Numbered from the stretch's first letter, positions 1 through 5,236 are shown. The stretch is 5,236 bases of DNA from Candidatus Intestinimonas stercorigallinarum (GCA_019115345.1 DXDV01000078.1:1-5236); one strand, 5' to 3'. The notes: generated from the letters alone by a model not told the origin. A program made the numbers and translations.

Positions 1-415
1 CCAGGAAAAGAAAGGCGCTCCAATAGCTGTCGAAGTGCTGGGCAATGCCTCCGGGAAAGGGGGTAAGCAGCCGTGGCAGCCTTTCCGGAAGGCGATGGAG
101 CTGGGCGGAGAGCTCCTCCATGGTGGGGTAAAAGCTCCAAAAGGTGGTCCCCTCCGGCCATCGGCCGGGAGAGAGCACATAGCTCCACAGATTGGAAGGA
201 AAAACGGTCAAGGAGGCCAGCCCGGCGCAGAAGAGGACAAAGCACAAAAGCGCCGCCTCCCGGGCAGCCGGACTTTTCAGCCCCAGGCGGGAAAGCCGCC
301 GGCGGCGTAGGGGAACAAAGGCAAAAAAGAGAAGGGCGCCCGCCAGGGCGCAGGGCAGCATCTGCCTCACATAGCGGAGGATGTCCCCCGCCGCTTCCTT
401 CAAAATAGGCCACAT
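1..415 (-). CDS. VanZ-like membrane protein, N-terminal part (runs off left edge)
   Basis: An open frame of 138 codons runs from an ATG at 415-413 to the window edge with no stop, so the C-terminus is missing. The product begins MWPILKEAAGDILRYVRQML. A hydrophobic segment spans about residues 19-36, an Arg cluster (RRRR) residues 37-40, and a second hydrophobic segment residues 55-72 ending in LTVFPSN. A more polar loop follows, and what may be a third membrane segment starts near residue 131. Two helices joined by a basic loop, with the second ending in a 'TxFP'-like motif, resemble VanZ-family proteins (PF04892), common in Clostridia and mostly of unknown role; some VanZ proteins confer teicoplanin resistance. 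The start is supported by a GGAGGG ribosome binding site 9 nt upstream; the ATG at 420 meets a stop after six codons. That this frame is coding is fairly secure. The family call is from pattern memory and less sure; a generic polytopic membrane protein is the alternative. Confidence 0.6.
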   Translation of the reverse strand, partial: MWPILKEAAGDILRYVRQMLPCALAGALLFFAFVPLRRRRLSRLGLKSPAAREAALLCFVLFCAGLASLTVFPSNLWSYVLSPGRWPEGTTFWSFYPTMEELSAQLHRLPERLPRLLTPFPGGIAQHFDSYWSAFLFL

Positions 416-424
416 TTCATGGTT

Positions 425-430
425 CCCTCC
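425..430 (-). promoter_or_regulatory. Ribosome binding site of the VanZ-like gene
   Basis: The minus strand reads GGAGGG here, 9 nt before the ATG at 415. It decides the start: the other nearby ATG (420-418) would sit only 4 nt from it and its frame stops after six codons. Confidence 0.6.
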
Positions 431-443
431 CCTGCTTTTTCTA

Positions 444-502
444 TTCCAATGCGCACCTTCCACGGGTGTGTCTCAACGCACCAGTGGAAATACGCATTGC
501 AA
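444..502. repeat. Long nested imperfect palindrome / stem-loop
   Basis: Three inverted arms nest around one centre. CAATGCG (447-453) pairs with CGCATTG (493-499), TTCCAC (458-463) with GTGGAA (484-489), and GGTG (465-468) with CACC (479-482). That gives 17 Watson-Crick pairs. They are separated by an asymmetric internal loop (454-457 against 490-492) and one mismatch (464/483). TT (444-445) and AA (501-502) add two outer pairs beyond a C/C mismatch. The apex lies around 471-476. No T-tract follows on either strand, so it does not look like a classic intrinsic terminator. In a minus-strand transcript it would fold in the 5' leader of the VanZ-like gene, about 17 nt before that gene's ribosome binding site. 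Operator, leader RNA structure or a dispersed palindromic repeat are all possible. Confidence 0.65.
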
Positions 503-521
503 CGCTGCCGCCGCGGGAATC

Positions 522-536
522 AACCGCTTTGCGGTT
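522..536. other. Short perfect hairpin
   Basis: AACCGC (522-527) and GCGGTT (531-536) form a perfect 6-bp stem with a TTT loop (AAA on the minus strand). On the minus strand it is followed by GATTCCC rather than a T-tract, so it would be a poor terminator for yunB. It could be a stability element at the 3' end of the yunB transcript, a protein-binding site, or chance. Confidence 0.4.
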
Positions 537-551
537 TATTCAGCAGACATG

Positions 552-560
552 ATTCTAACA
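552..560 (-). promoter_or_regulatory. Possible extended -10 promoter for the VanZ-like gene
   Basis: The minus strand reads TGTTAGAAT, matching an extended -10 element (TGnTATAAT) except for one base in the hexamer. It lies about 140 nt upstream of the VanZ-like start. No recognisable -35 hexamer sits 16-18 nt further upstream, so the call depends on the -10 region alone. A transcript from here would include both the small hairpin and the long palindrome in its leader. Confidence 0.25.
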
Positions 561-591
561 CAGGGAGGGCCCCTCATTTTTGAATTTCATC

Positions 592-1260
592 TTACGATTT
601 CTCGTCTGCCTGCAAGGCGGGAAGCTCCACATAGGTGTCGGGAACGCTCCCCACGATGACAGTCTCGGCCACCGGAACCTGGGCGGTGATCTCAGCGGGC
701 AGGTCGCCCCCGGGGAGCAGGATGTCCACAGAGACCGTCACCTCCAGCAGGAGCTGGTGCCGGGTCTGGTTGATCCCGGCGTCGGAGAATCGGCTTTGAT
801 ACACTGCGTGGGCATACCCCACGGTCATCACATCAACAGGTAGGTCGAACCCCCGACCGGAGAGAAAATTGATCCCTGTCAGGTTTCCTACCGGGATGGC
901 AAGATTCTGGGTGTCGATCTGATCTACCGCCGCGACCGCGTCACGCAGGATCCCGGTGCGCAGGTCGTTGAGGGCAGCCATGTTGCTGGTGAGGGCTGTA
1001 ATGCGGCCGGAAGCATCCTTTTCCGCGGTGATAAAGTCACTGTAAGTGAGGGCCCTTTCCTGGACCTCCTCCGCCACTGCCTGGTCGAGAAGCTGGGTAA
1101 CGGCGTTGGTGACCTTGGCCTCCGCCATGGTCTCCACCACCGGCCGGAGCCGCAGGTCCAGGCAGAAAATAAACGCGAATGCCGACAGCACGCCCAAAGC
1201 TCCGGCCAGCCAAAGGCCCCTCCCCCTCCGGTAAAAGCGCCGGCCACGCCAAGTCCGCAT
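592..1260 (-). CDS. yunB: Sporulation protein YunB
   Basis: The 222-residue product has a basic N-terminus (MRTWRGRRFYRRGRG), one membrane-anchor helix at about residues 16-34, and then an extracytoplasmic-type domain. Features I associate with YunB (PF09560) are the segment after the anchor (RPVVETMAEAKVTNAVTQ, residues 39-56), the central IPVGNLTGINFLSGRG stretch (122-137), the GINQTRHQLLLEV block (162-174), and the VPVAETVIVGSVPDTYVEL end (195-213). In Bacillus subtilis yunB belongs to the mother-cell sigma-E regulon and is needed for normal sporulation; its biochemical role is unknown. A single-pass protein with its domain outside the cytoplasmic face is inferred from the topology. ATG at 1260-1258 is chosen because an AGGAGG lies 8 nt upstream; the longer GTG start at 1269 would overlap that site. 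The length is close to the family's usual size. The gene follows the PLP-enzyme gene after a short gap. Confidence 0.9.
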   Translation of the reverse strand: MRTWRGRRFYRRGRGLWLAGALGVLSAFAFIFCLDLRLRPVVETMAEAKVTNAVTQLLDQAVAEEVQERALTYSDFITAEKDASGRITALTSNMAALNDLRTGILRDAVAAVDQIDTQNLAIPVGNLTGINFLSGRGFDLPVDVMTVGYAHAVYQSRFSDAGINQTRHQLLLEVTVSVDILLPGGDLPAEITAQVPVAETVIVGSVPDTYVELPALQADEKS

Positions 1261-1292
1261 AGCGGTCACCTCCTATGACACACTATGCGGAC
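1253..1292 (-). promoter_or_regulatory. Inverted repeat enclosing the yunB ribosome binding site and start codon
   Basis: GTCCGCATAG (1253-1262) and CTATGCGGAC (1283-1292) are exact reverse complements, giving a 10-bp stem around a 20-nt loop. In the minus-strand mRNA the upstream arm begins 11 nt after the stop codon of the PLP-enzyme gene. The Shine-Dalgarno AGGAGG lies in the loop, and the preferred yunB AUG (1260-1258) is buried in the downstream arm. A second, weaker pairing of CATAG (1277-1273) with the same arm is also possible. The structure suggests the yunB start is occluded unless ribosomes or another factor open it. The repeat is seen directly; a control function is inferred. Confidence 0.5.
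1269..1274 (-). promoter_or_regulatory. Ribosome binding site of yunB
   Basis: The minus strand reads AGGAGG followed by TGACCGCT and then ATG, an 8-nt spacer. The longer GTG start would begin inside this site, so the site argues for ATG at 1260. Confidence 0.8.
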
Positions 1293-1303
1293 CATGGCTC
1301 GTA

Positions 1304-2566
1304 TCAGTCCCGCAAAAGCTCCTCCACCGCCAGGAGAACGCCGGCCTTGCCGCTTTCATAGGTGAGGCCGCCCTGGAGATAGACGGTATAGGGCTCCCGC
1401 ATGGGGGCGTCGGCGGAGAGCTCGATGGAGGCGCCCTGGATAAAGGCCCCTGCCGCCATAATGACCTGAGAGTCGTAGCCGGGCATGTCCCAGGGCTCCG
1501 GCGTCACGTAGGAGTCCACCGGCGCCCCCTTCTGGATGCCCCGGCAGAAGCGCTTCACCGCCTCCGGTTCCCCGAGATGGATCATCTGGATGATGTCGTG
1601 GCGCACAGCCTGAGAGGAGGGCTCGGCCCGATAGCCCAGCAGCTCCATGATCCGGGCGGCAAAGACCGCCGTTTTCACCGCCTGGGCGGTGGTGTGGGGG
1701 GCAAGGAAAAGTCCTTGATAGAGCAGACGGTTGTTGCCCAGGGTGGAGCCGCACTCCCGGCCGATGCCGGGGACGGTCATGCGGTAGGATGCCTTTTCGA
1801 TGAGGTCCTTCCGCCCGGCCATGTAGCCGCCCGTGGGAGCCAGACCCCCGCCGGGGTTCTTGATGAGGGAGCCCACCACCAGATCGGCCCCCACCTGAGT
1901 GGGCTCCAGGGTCTCCACGAACTCCCCGTAGCAGTTGTCCACCAGGATGTCCACGTTGGGGTTAGCCCCCTTGATGACCCGGCACATCTCCCCGATCTCC
2001 GCCACAGACAGGGAGGCTCGGGTGGCGTAGCCCTTGGAGCGCTGGATCATGACCACCTTCACGGTGGGGTCCTCCCGGACCATTTTGGTCATGCCCTCCA
2101 GGTCGGGCTTGTCGTCAATCAATTCTACTTGCCTATAATTGATCCCGTAATCCTTCAGGGAACCGAAGCCTTTGTCCGTGATGCCGATGACACCTTGAAT
2201 GGTGTCGTAGGGCGCCCCCACGGCGTAGACCAGGGTGTCTCCCGGCCGAAGGGCGCCGTACAGGGCGCAGGAGATGGCGTGGGTGCCGTTGACGAAGCCG
2301 ATGCGGACCAAGGCGTCCTCGGCGCCGAAGATCTCGGCGTAGATCTCCTCCAGCTTGTCCCGGCCCAGGTCGTCATAGCCGTAGCCGGTGGTACCGGCGA
2401 AGTATGCCTCCGCCACCCGGTGCTTCTGGAAGGCCGCCAGGACCTTCTGGGTATTCTCCTCGGCGATGGCGTCAATGCGCTCGAACTGCGCGCTCAAATC
2501 GGCCTGGGCCTGCCGGCCCAGCGCCCGGACCCGGTCACTGATCTGTAATGGCATATTCCTTTTCAC
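1304..2566 (-). CDS. PLP-dependent enzyme, PF06838 methionine gamma-lyase / aluminium resistance family
   Basis: The 420-residue product matches the full length of this fold-type I PLP family (B. subtilis YnbB is a member). Seen along the protein: the YFAGTTGYGYDDLGRD block (55-70), the cofactor-region FVNGTHAI (91-98), the VGAPYDTIQGV stretch (116-126), ILVDNCYGEF (207-216) with D210 the likely pyridine-nitrogen aspartate, and SLIKNPGGGLAPTGGY (233-248) with K236 the likely Schiff-base lysine. Then come VPGIGRECG (265-273) and the C-terminal domain with YLQGGLTYESGKAGV (396-410). Members are annotated as cystathionine/methionine-type lyases or as 'aluminium resistance' proteins, but the physiological substrate is not firmly known; it should act in the cytosol. 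The start is uncertain: GTG at 2566 has only a weak GGAAAG upstream, while ATG at 2554 (residue 5) has AAGGA only 2 nt away. Both keep the whole domain. It sits 35 nt after a peptidase gene, fitting use of released amino acids. Confidence 0.9.
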   Translation of the reverse strand: MKRNMPLQISDRVRALGRQAQADLSAQFERIDAIAEENTQKVLAAFQKHRVAEAYFAGTTGYGYDDLGRDKLEEIYAEIFGAEDALVRIGFVNGTHAISCALYGALRPGDTLVYAVGAPYDTIQGVIGITDKGFGSLKDYGINYRQVELIDDKPDLEGMTKMVREDPTVKVVMIQRSKGYATRASLSVAEIGEMCRVIKGANPNVDILVDNCYGEFVETLEPTQVGADLVVGSLIKNPGGGLAPTGGYMAGRKDLIEKASYRMTVPGIGRECGSTLGNNRLLYQGLFLAPHTTAQAVKTAVFAARIMELLGYRAEPSSQAVRHDIIQMIHLGEPEAVKRFCRGIQKGAPVDSYVTPEPWDMPGYDSQVIMAAGAFIQGASIELSADAPMREPYTVYLQGGLTYESGKAGVLLAVEELLRD

Positions 2567-2601
2567 TCTCTGCTTTCCAATGGTTTTCAGTTCCTGTGCC
2601 C

Positions 2602-3597
2602 TTACAGGCTGGCCTCGGCAAAGGCGGCCACAAGGCGGGCACAGGCCTCCACGTCGCCCCGGTCCACCATCTCCTGGGGGCTGTGGATGTAGCGGCAGGG
2701 AATGGAGACGCCGCCGGTGAGGACGCCCATCCTGCTGACATGGATGCTGCCGGCGTCGGTGCCGCCGGACTTGATGACATCCATCTGGGCGTCGATGCCC
2801 CGCTCCTTGGCCAGGACCTCCAGCTTGGAGACCATCTGGGGGTGGCAGATCACGGAGGTGTCCATGACCTTGATGGCGGCGCCGCCGCCCAGCTTGCTGC
2901 TGCCGGTATGCTTGGTGCCCAGCTCGTCGGCGGACACCGTCACGTCCACCACCACGGCGTAGTCGGGGTCGATGGCGTAGGCCGCCGTTTTTGCCCCCCG
3001 AAGCCCCAGTTCCTCCTGAGCGGTAAAGACAAAATAGAGGTCATTGCCGCTGTGCTGGAGACTCTCCATAGCCAGGAGGAGGGTCAGGCAGGAAATGCGG
3101 TTGTCCATATAGGGCGAGATGAGCCGGTCGCCGGCGGCATAGGTTGGGGTGTCGTAGACGGCGGTGTCCCCGATGCGGACCATGGCCCCGGCCTCGTCGG
3201 CGTCGTGAGCGCCGATGTCGATATAGAGGTCGTCCAGGGTCATGTCCTTAGGCTCCACCGCCTCGCTGAGGCAGATGACGCCCCGGACGCCGTTCTTGAA
3301 CCGGACGGGGGTGGCGATAAGGTCGGCGGCGTGGAGCCCTCCCACCTTGCAGAAGCGGAGGAAGCCCTCCTTCTCGATGTGGGTGACGATGCAGCCGATG
3401 GAATCCATATGGGCGGCAAACATCACCCGGGAGCCGCTCCCCTTCTTGTGGGCGATGAGGTTGCCCATGGTGTCCCGGCGGCATTCATCCACGAAGGGCA
3501 TGGCCAGCTTTTCCAGCACGTCGGCCACCTCGGCCTCGTCGCCGGCGGGGCCGTGACAGGCGTTGAGGGCCTGGAGGGTCTTCAGAAGATCGATCAT
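2602..3597 (-). CDS. M42 family metallo-aminopeptidase (third of three)
   Basis: The 331-residue product is a complete M42 (TET/glutamyl aminopeptidase-like) peptidase, which removes N-terminal residues from peptides in the cytosol using two metal ions. Expected ligands are visible in order: AAHMDSIG with H63 (D65 beside it), PYMDNRISC with bridging D165, TAQEELGLRGA with catalytic E195 and ligand E196, VVVDVT with D218, and RYIHSP with H305. The dimetal site is therefore complete. An SGGTDAGSIH loop (277-286) is also canonical. The segment between about residues 70 and 160, including DLYIDIGA (123-130), is the small PDZ-like dimerisation domain of the family. ATG at 3597 has an AGGAGG 8 nt upstream, and the N-terminus aligns with its upstream neighbour. 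It lies 15 nt after that neighbour. The sequence resembles the YsdC/YtoP/FrvX group, but the exact specificity (Glu/Asp, Leu or Lys) cannot be read from it. Cellulase M/endoglucanase labels sometimes given to this family are historical. Confidence 0.93.
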   Translation of the reverse strand: MIDLLKTLQALNACHGPAGDEAEVADVLEKLAMPFVDECRRDTMGNLIAHKKGSGSRVMFAAHMDSIGCIVTHIEKEGFLRFCKVGGLHAADLIATPVRFKNGVRGVICLSEAVEPKDMTLDDLYIDIGAHDADEAGAMVRIGDTAVYDTPTYAAGDRLISPYMDNRISCLTLLLAMESLQHSGNDLYFVFTAQEELGLRGAKTAAYAIDPDYAVVVDVTVSADELGTKHTGSSKLGGGAAIKVMDTSVICHPQMVSKLEVLAKERGIDAQMDVIKSGGTDAGSIHVSRMGVLTGGVSIPCRYIHSPQEMVDRGDVEACARLVAAFAEASL

Positions 3598-3605
3598 GGT
3601 TTGCT

Positions 3606-3611
3606 CCTCCT
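3606..3611 (-). promoter_or_regulatory. Ribosome binding site of the third M42 gene
   Basis: The minus strand reads AGGAGG, 8 nt before the ATG at 3597 and just after the stop codon of the preceding peptidase gene. This supports independent initiation within one polycistronic message. Confidence 0.75.
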
Positions 3612-3612
3612 A

Positions 3613-4638
3613 TCAGTACGAGGCCGCCAGGGCTTCGATAAAGTGTTTGACCAGGGTGTGCATGTGCACCAGATCCTGACAGCAGGCCACGCTGGACGGC
3701 GTGTGCAGATACCGGACCGGCGCGGAGACCGCCGCCACCCGGACCCCGTCCTTGGTGCGCTGAATGGCGGAGGAATCGTTCCCGCCTGAGGTGTAGTTCT
3801 TGCTCTGCCAGGGGATGTTGTGCTGTTCCGCCAGGTCCCGGAGCAGCTCAAAGAGCCCCCGGTCATAGACGGTGCCGCTGTCCATAAAGGAGAGCACAGG
3901 CCCCTTGCTGGGGGCGGCCACGCGCCGGTGTCCGTCGGTGCCGGGCAGGTCGGCCGCGGTGGTCCCCTCCAGTACCAGGGCAATTTCCGGCGTGACGGAG
4001 AAGGCGGCGCCGAAGGCGCCCCGGGTGCCCACCTCCTCCTGCACGGAGAAAACGAAGGTGCAGTCCATGGGAAGCTCCTCCTCGATGAGCTGGAGCATGA
4101 CGGCGCAGCCCACCCGGTCGTCGATGGCCTTGGCCTTGAGCATGTCGGAGCCGAACTCCACCGCGTCGCTCTCAAAGGCCACCAGATCGCCCAGAGACAC
4201 CACGGTCTGGGCGTCGGCCCGGTCCTTCGCGCCGATGTCGATATAGAGGTCCTCAAAATCAGGGACCCTTTTTTCCTCCTCATCGCTGACCAGGTGGTAG
4301 GCTTTGAGTCCGATGGCGCCGGGGCGCTTGTCCCTGCCCACGCTTACCCGCTTGCCGATGACCACCCGTGGGTCGATGCCGCCCACGGGGGCAAATTTCA
4401 GATGGCCGTCCTCGGTGATGTCGTTGACGATAAACCCCACCTCATCCATGTGGGCGGTGAGCATGAGCTTGTTTCCCGTGCTCTTCTCCCCCTGCTTAAA
4501 GACGATGAGGTTGCCCAGGGCGTCTACCCGCATGGAGGCGGCGTAGGGCCTGCACCGCTCCATGAGAAAGTCCCGCACCTCGTCCTCGCCGCTGGACACG
4601 CCGTTGAGGAGACAGAGCTCCTTGACCAGACTCAGCAC
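3613..4638 (-). CDS. M42 family metallo-aminopeptidase (second of three)
   Basis: The 341-residue product is a complete M42 peptidase, clearly paralogous to its neighbours but divergent. Metal and catalytic positions are LTAHMDEVGF with H63, KAIDDRVGC with D173, FSVQEEVGTRGA with E201/E202, and RYLHTP with H312. At the fourth metal position it has Glu (E224 in LVLEGTTAADLPG), where the downstream paralogue has Asp; EGTTAADLPG-type sequences occur in one M42 subgroup. The loop that is GGTDA in the third gene reads SGGNDSS here (284-290). DLYIDIGA (130-137) marks the small domain. The start is GTG at 4638, overlapping the upstream gene by 7 nt; AAGGAGG stands 10 nt upstream and a second AAGGAG closer. 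The N-terminus lines up residue for residue with the third gene (MLSLVKELCLLNG against MIDLLKTLQALNA), confirming it. The overlap implies translational coupling. Likely cytosolic peptide trimming; specificity unknown. Confidence 0.93.
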   Translation of the reverse strand: MLSLVKELCLLNGVSSGEDEVRDFLMERCRPYAASMRVDALGNLIVFKQGEKSTGNKLMLTAHMDEVGFIVNDITEDGHLKFAPVGGIDPRVVIGKRVSVGRDKRPGAIGLKAYHLVSDEEEKRVPDFEDLYIDIGAKDRADAQTVVSLGDLVAFESDAVEFGSDMLKAKAIDDRVGCAVMLQLIEEELPMDCTFVFSVQEEVGTRGAFGAAFSVTPEIALVLEGTTAADLPGTDGHRRVAAPSKGPVLSFMDSGTVYDRGLFELLRDLAEQHNIPWQSKNYTSGGNDSSAIQRTKDGVRVAAVSAPVRYLHTPSSVACCQDLVHMHTLVKHFIEALAASY

Positions 4639-5236
4639 AGCTCCTTCGCCTCCTTCCCCAGGTTTTCCGCAAAGGCGGCCAGCAGGGCCGCCGTGGACTC
4701 GATGTCCGCCAGATCCAGCACCTCGATGGGGCTGTGCATGTACTTCAGCGGCAGGGAGACCACCGAGGTGGGAACGCCCTCCCGGACGATCTGCATGTGC
4801 CAGCCATTGGTGCCGGTGTGGCCCTCCATGACCTCCACGTCATGGGGGATGCCCAGCGCCTTGGCCTTGTCCAGCATGCGCTGGGTCATCCAGCGGGTCA
4901 TGTTGGGGCCAACTCCGATCTGAGGTCCGCCCCCGATGCCGCTGCGCCGGCCCTTGGGGTTGTCGGGGGTTTTGGCGTGGGTCACGTCTACCGCCACGCA
5001 GCAGTCCGGGCGGAGGCTGTAAGTGCCCACCTTAGCTCCGTGGCCCCCCACCTCTTCCCGGGTGCTGCCCATGATATAGAGGTCCACGTCCAGGGGCTTG
5101 TCCCGCAGCAGCTCCGCCGCCCGCAGCAAAATGGTGAAGCAGGAGCGGTCATCCATGGATTTTCCGCAGACCTTGCCGTTCATGAGGTCAAAACAGCCGC
5201 CGCGAAAGACCATGGGGGTGCCGATGGGCACACGCC
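4632..5236 (-). CDS. M42 family metallo-aminopeptidase, C-terminal part (first of three, cut by right edge)
   Basis: The frame is open through the right edge, so the GTG at 5231 is internal (the codon before it encodes Arg, giving RVPIGTPMVF) and the N-terminal part is missing. By comparison with the third gene about 140 residues are absent, including the first metal-binding histidine. Numbering from V at 5231: GKSMDDRSC gives D27; GSTREEVGGHGAK gives E59 (catalytic) and E60; VAVDVTHAKTPD gives D82; KYMHSP gives H166. These fit a working M42 site. Two differences from the paralogues stand out. The segment after D82 is distinct (HAKTPDNPKGRRSGIGGGP), and the loop normally reading GGTDA is HTGTNGWHM, with Asn in place of Asp. 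It stops within the next gene, overlapping it by 7 nt. It is probably the first M42 gene of this operon, although more could lie upstream. The product should be a cytosolic aminopeptidase; substrate preference may differ from its partners. Confidence 0.9.
   Translation of the reverse strand, partial: RVPIGTPMVFRGGCFDLMNGKVCGKSMDDRSCFTILLRAAELLRDKPLDVDLYIMGSTREEVGGHGAKVGTYSLRPDCCVAVDVTHAKTPDNPKGRRSGIGGGPQIGVGPNMTRWMTQRMLDKAKALGIPHDVEVMEGHTGTNGWHMQIVREGVPTSVVSLPLKYMHSPIEVLDLADIESTAALLAAFAENLGKEAKELC
4641..4655 (-). promoter_or_regulatory. Double Shine-Dalgarno inside the upstream coding end
   Basis: The minus strand carries AAGGAGG (4655-4649), 10 nt before the GTG start at 4638, and a second AAGGAG (4646-4641), only 2 nt before it. 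Both lie within the last codons of the preceding M42 gene (encoding its KEAKELC tail). The first has workable spacing; the second is probably too close to act alone but may help retain ribosomes at this coupled junction. Confidence 0.55.

Larger units (their letters stand above)
416..591. other. Intergenic region between yunB and the VanZ-like gene
   Basis: This 176-nt stretch carries no credible ORF and is less GC-rich than the flanking genes. It holds a possible extended -10 element (552-560), a 6-bp hairpin (522-536), a long nested palindrome (444-502) and the ribosome binding site of the VanZ-like gene (425-430). No hairpin followed by a T-tract in the minus direction is visible after the yunB stop, so a standard intrinsic terminator for yunB is not evident. 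The gap is the widest between neighbouring genes in the window and is the likeliest place for a transcript boundary. Confidence 0.6.

Noticed and set aside
35..408. Plus-strand small frames at 35-310, 73-408 and 192-374
   Set aside because: They are highly basic, low-complexity translations antisense to the open minus-strand VanZ-like frame, which has hydrophobic helices and a ribosome binding site.
565..581. GAGG/CCTC hairpin with a following T-run, a possible terminator
   Set aside because: The T-run follows on the plus strand, where there is no gene to terminate. In the minus direction (yunB) no T-tract follows, and the stem is only 4 bp.
592..1269. Longer GTG start for yunB at 1269
   Set aside because: This GTG overlaps the AGGAGG ribosome binding site, which is ideally spaced for the ATG at 1260.
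1280..1306. Sigma-E-like promoter (TGATACG, 12 nt, CATAGTGT) before yunB
   Set aside because: The matches are partial and the spacing is short. The expected transcription start would fall inside the yunB Shine-Dalgarno, leaving no usable leader.
3209..4251. A 23-nt identical direct repeat at 3209-3231 and 4229-4251
   Set aside because: Both copies encode the conserved LYIDIGA motif in two paralogous M42 genes, so shared ancestry and codon use explain them without a mobile or regulatory repeat.
1577..4923. Long plus-strand open frames at 1577-2548, 2548-3789 and 3820-4923
   Set aside because: They lie exactly opposite recognisable M42 and PLP-enzyme genes. Their products are rich in Gly, His, Val and Asp with no family signature, as expected for antisense shadows of GC-rich genes.
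5229..5231. GTG at 5231 as the start of the right-edge M42 gene
   Set aside because: The protein would lack the first metal ligand and about 140 residues of the family; the frame stays open to the window edge, so this is an internal Val codon.

Overview
The window reads as ordinary chromosomal DNA of a GC-rich, spore-forming, anaerobic Firmicute, most likely a Clostridia/Oscillospiraceae-type gut bacterium. That placement is an inference. It rests on a yunB sporulation gene, strong AGGAGG ribosome binding sites, GTG/ATG starts, codons rich in G/C at the third position, and a gene set (M42 peptidases, a PF06838 PLP enzyme, a VanZ-like membrane protein) typical of that group. No mobile element, CRISPR array, tRNA or rRNA was seen.

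Every convincing gene is on the minus strand, so transcription runs from high to low coordinates. In that order: (1) the C-terminal two thirds of an M42 metallo-aminopeptidase, cut by the right edge (4632-5236); (2) a complete second M42 peptidase (3613-4638), overlapping the first by 7 nt; (3) a complete third M42 peptidase (2602-3597), 15 nt further on; (4) a PLP-dependent enzyme of the PF06838 'methionine gamma-lyase / aluminium resistance' family (1304-2566), after 35 nt; (5) the sporulation protein gene yunB (592-1260), after about 43 nt; (6) after a 176-nt gap, the N-terminal part of a VanZ-like membrane protein that runs off the left edge (1-415). Gene 6 is easily missed because its stop codon lies outside the window.

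The three peptidases and the PLP enzyme look like one operon for intracellular peptide trimming and amino-acid turnover. M42 proteins usually form dodecameric tetrahedral (TET) particles, so three divergent co-expressed paralogues could form separate or mixed particles with different substrate preferences. yunB follows closely with its own strong ribosome binding site, so it may be co-transcribed.

The least ordinary features are two non-coding structures. One is a perfect 10-bp inverted repeat (1253-1262 / 1283-1292) whose downstream arm contains the preferred yunB start codon and whose loop contains its Shine-Dalgarno sequence. The other is a long nested imperfect palindrome (444-502) in the yunB/VanZ-like gap. 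Both can be read directly from the sequence; any function is inference. I see no convincing wholly new biological system here.
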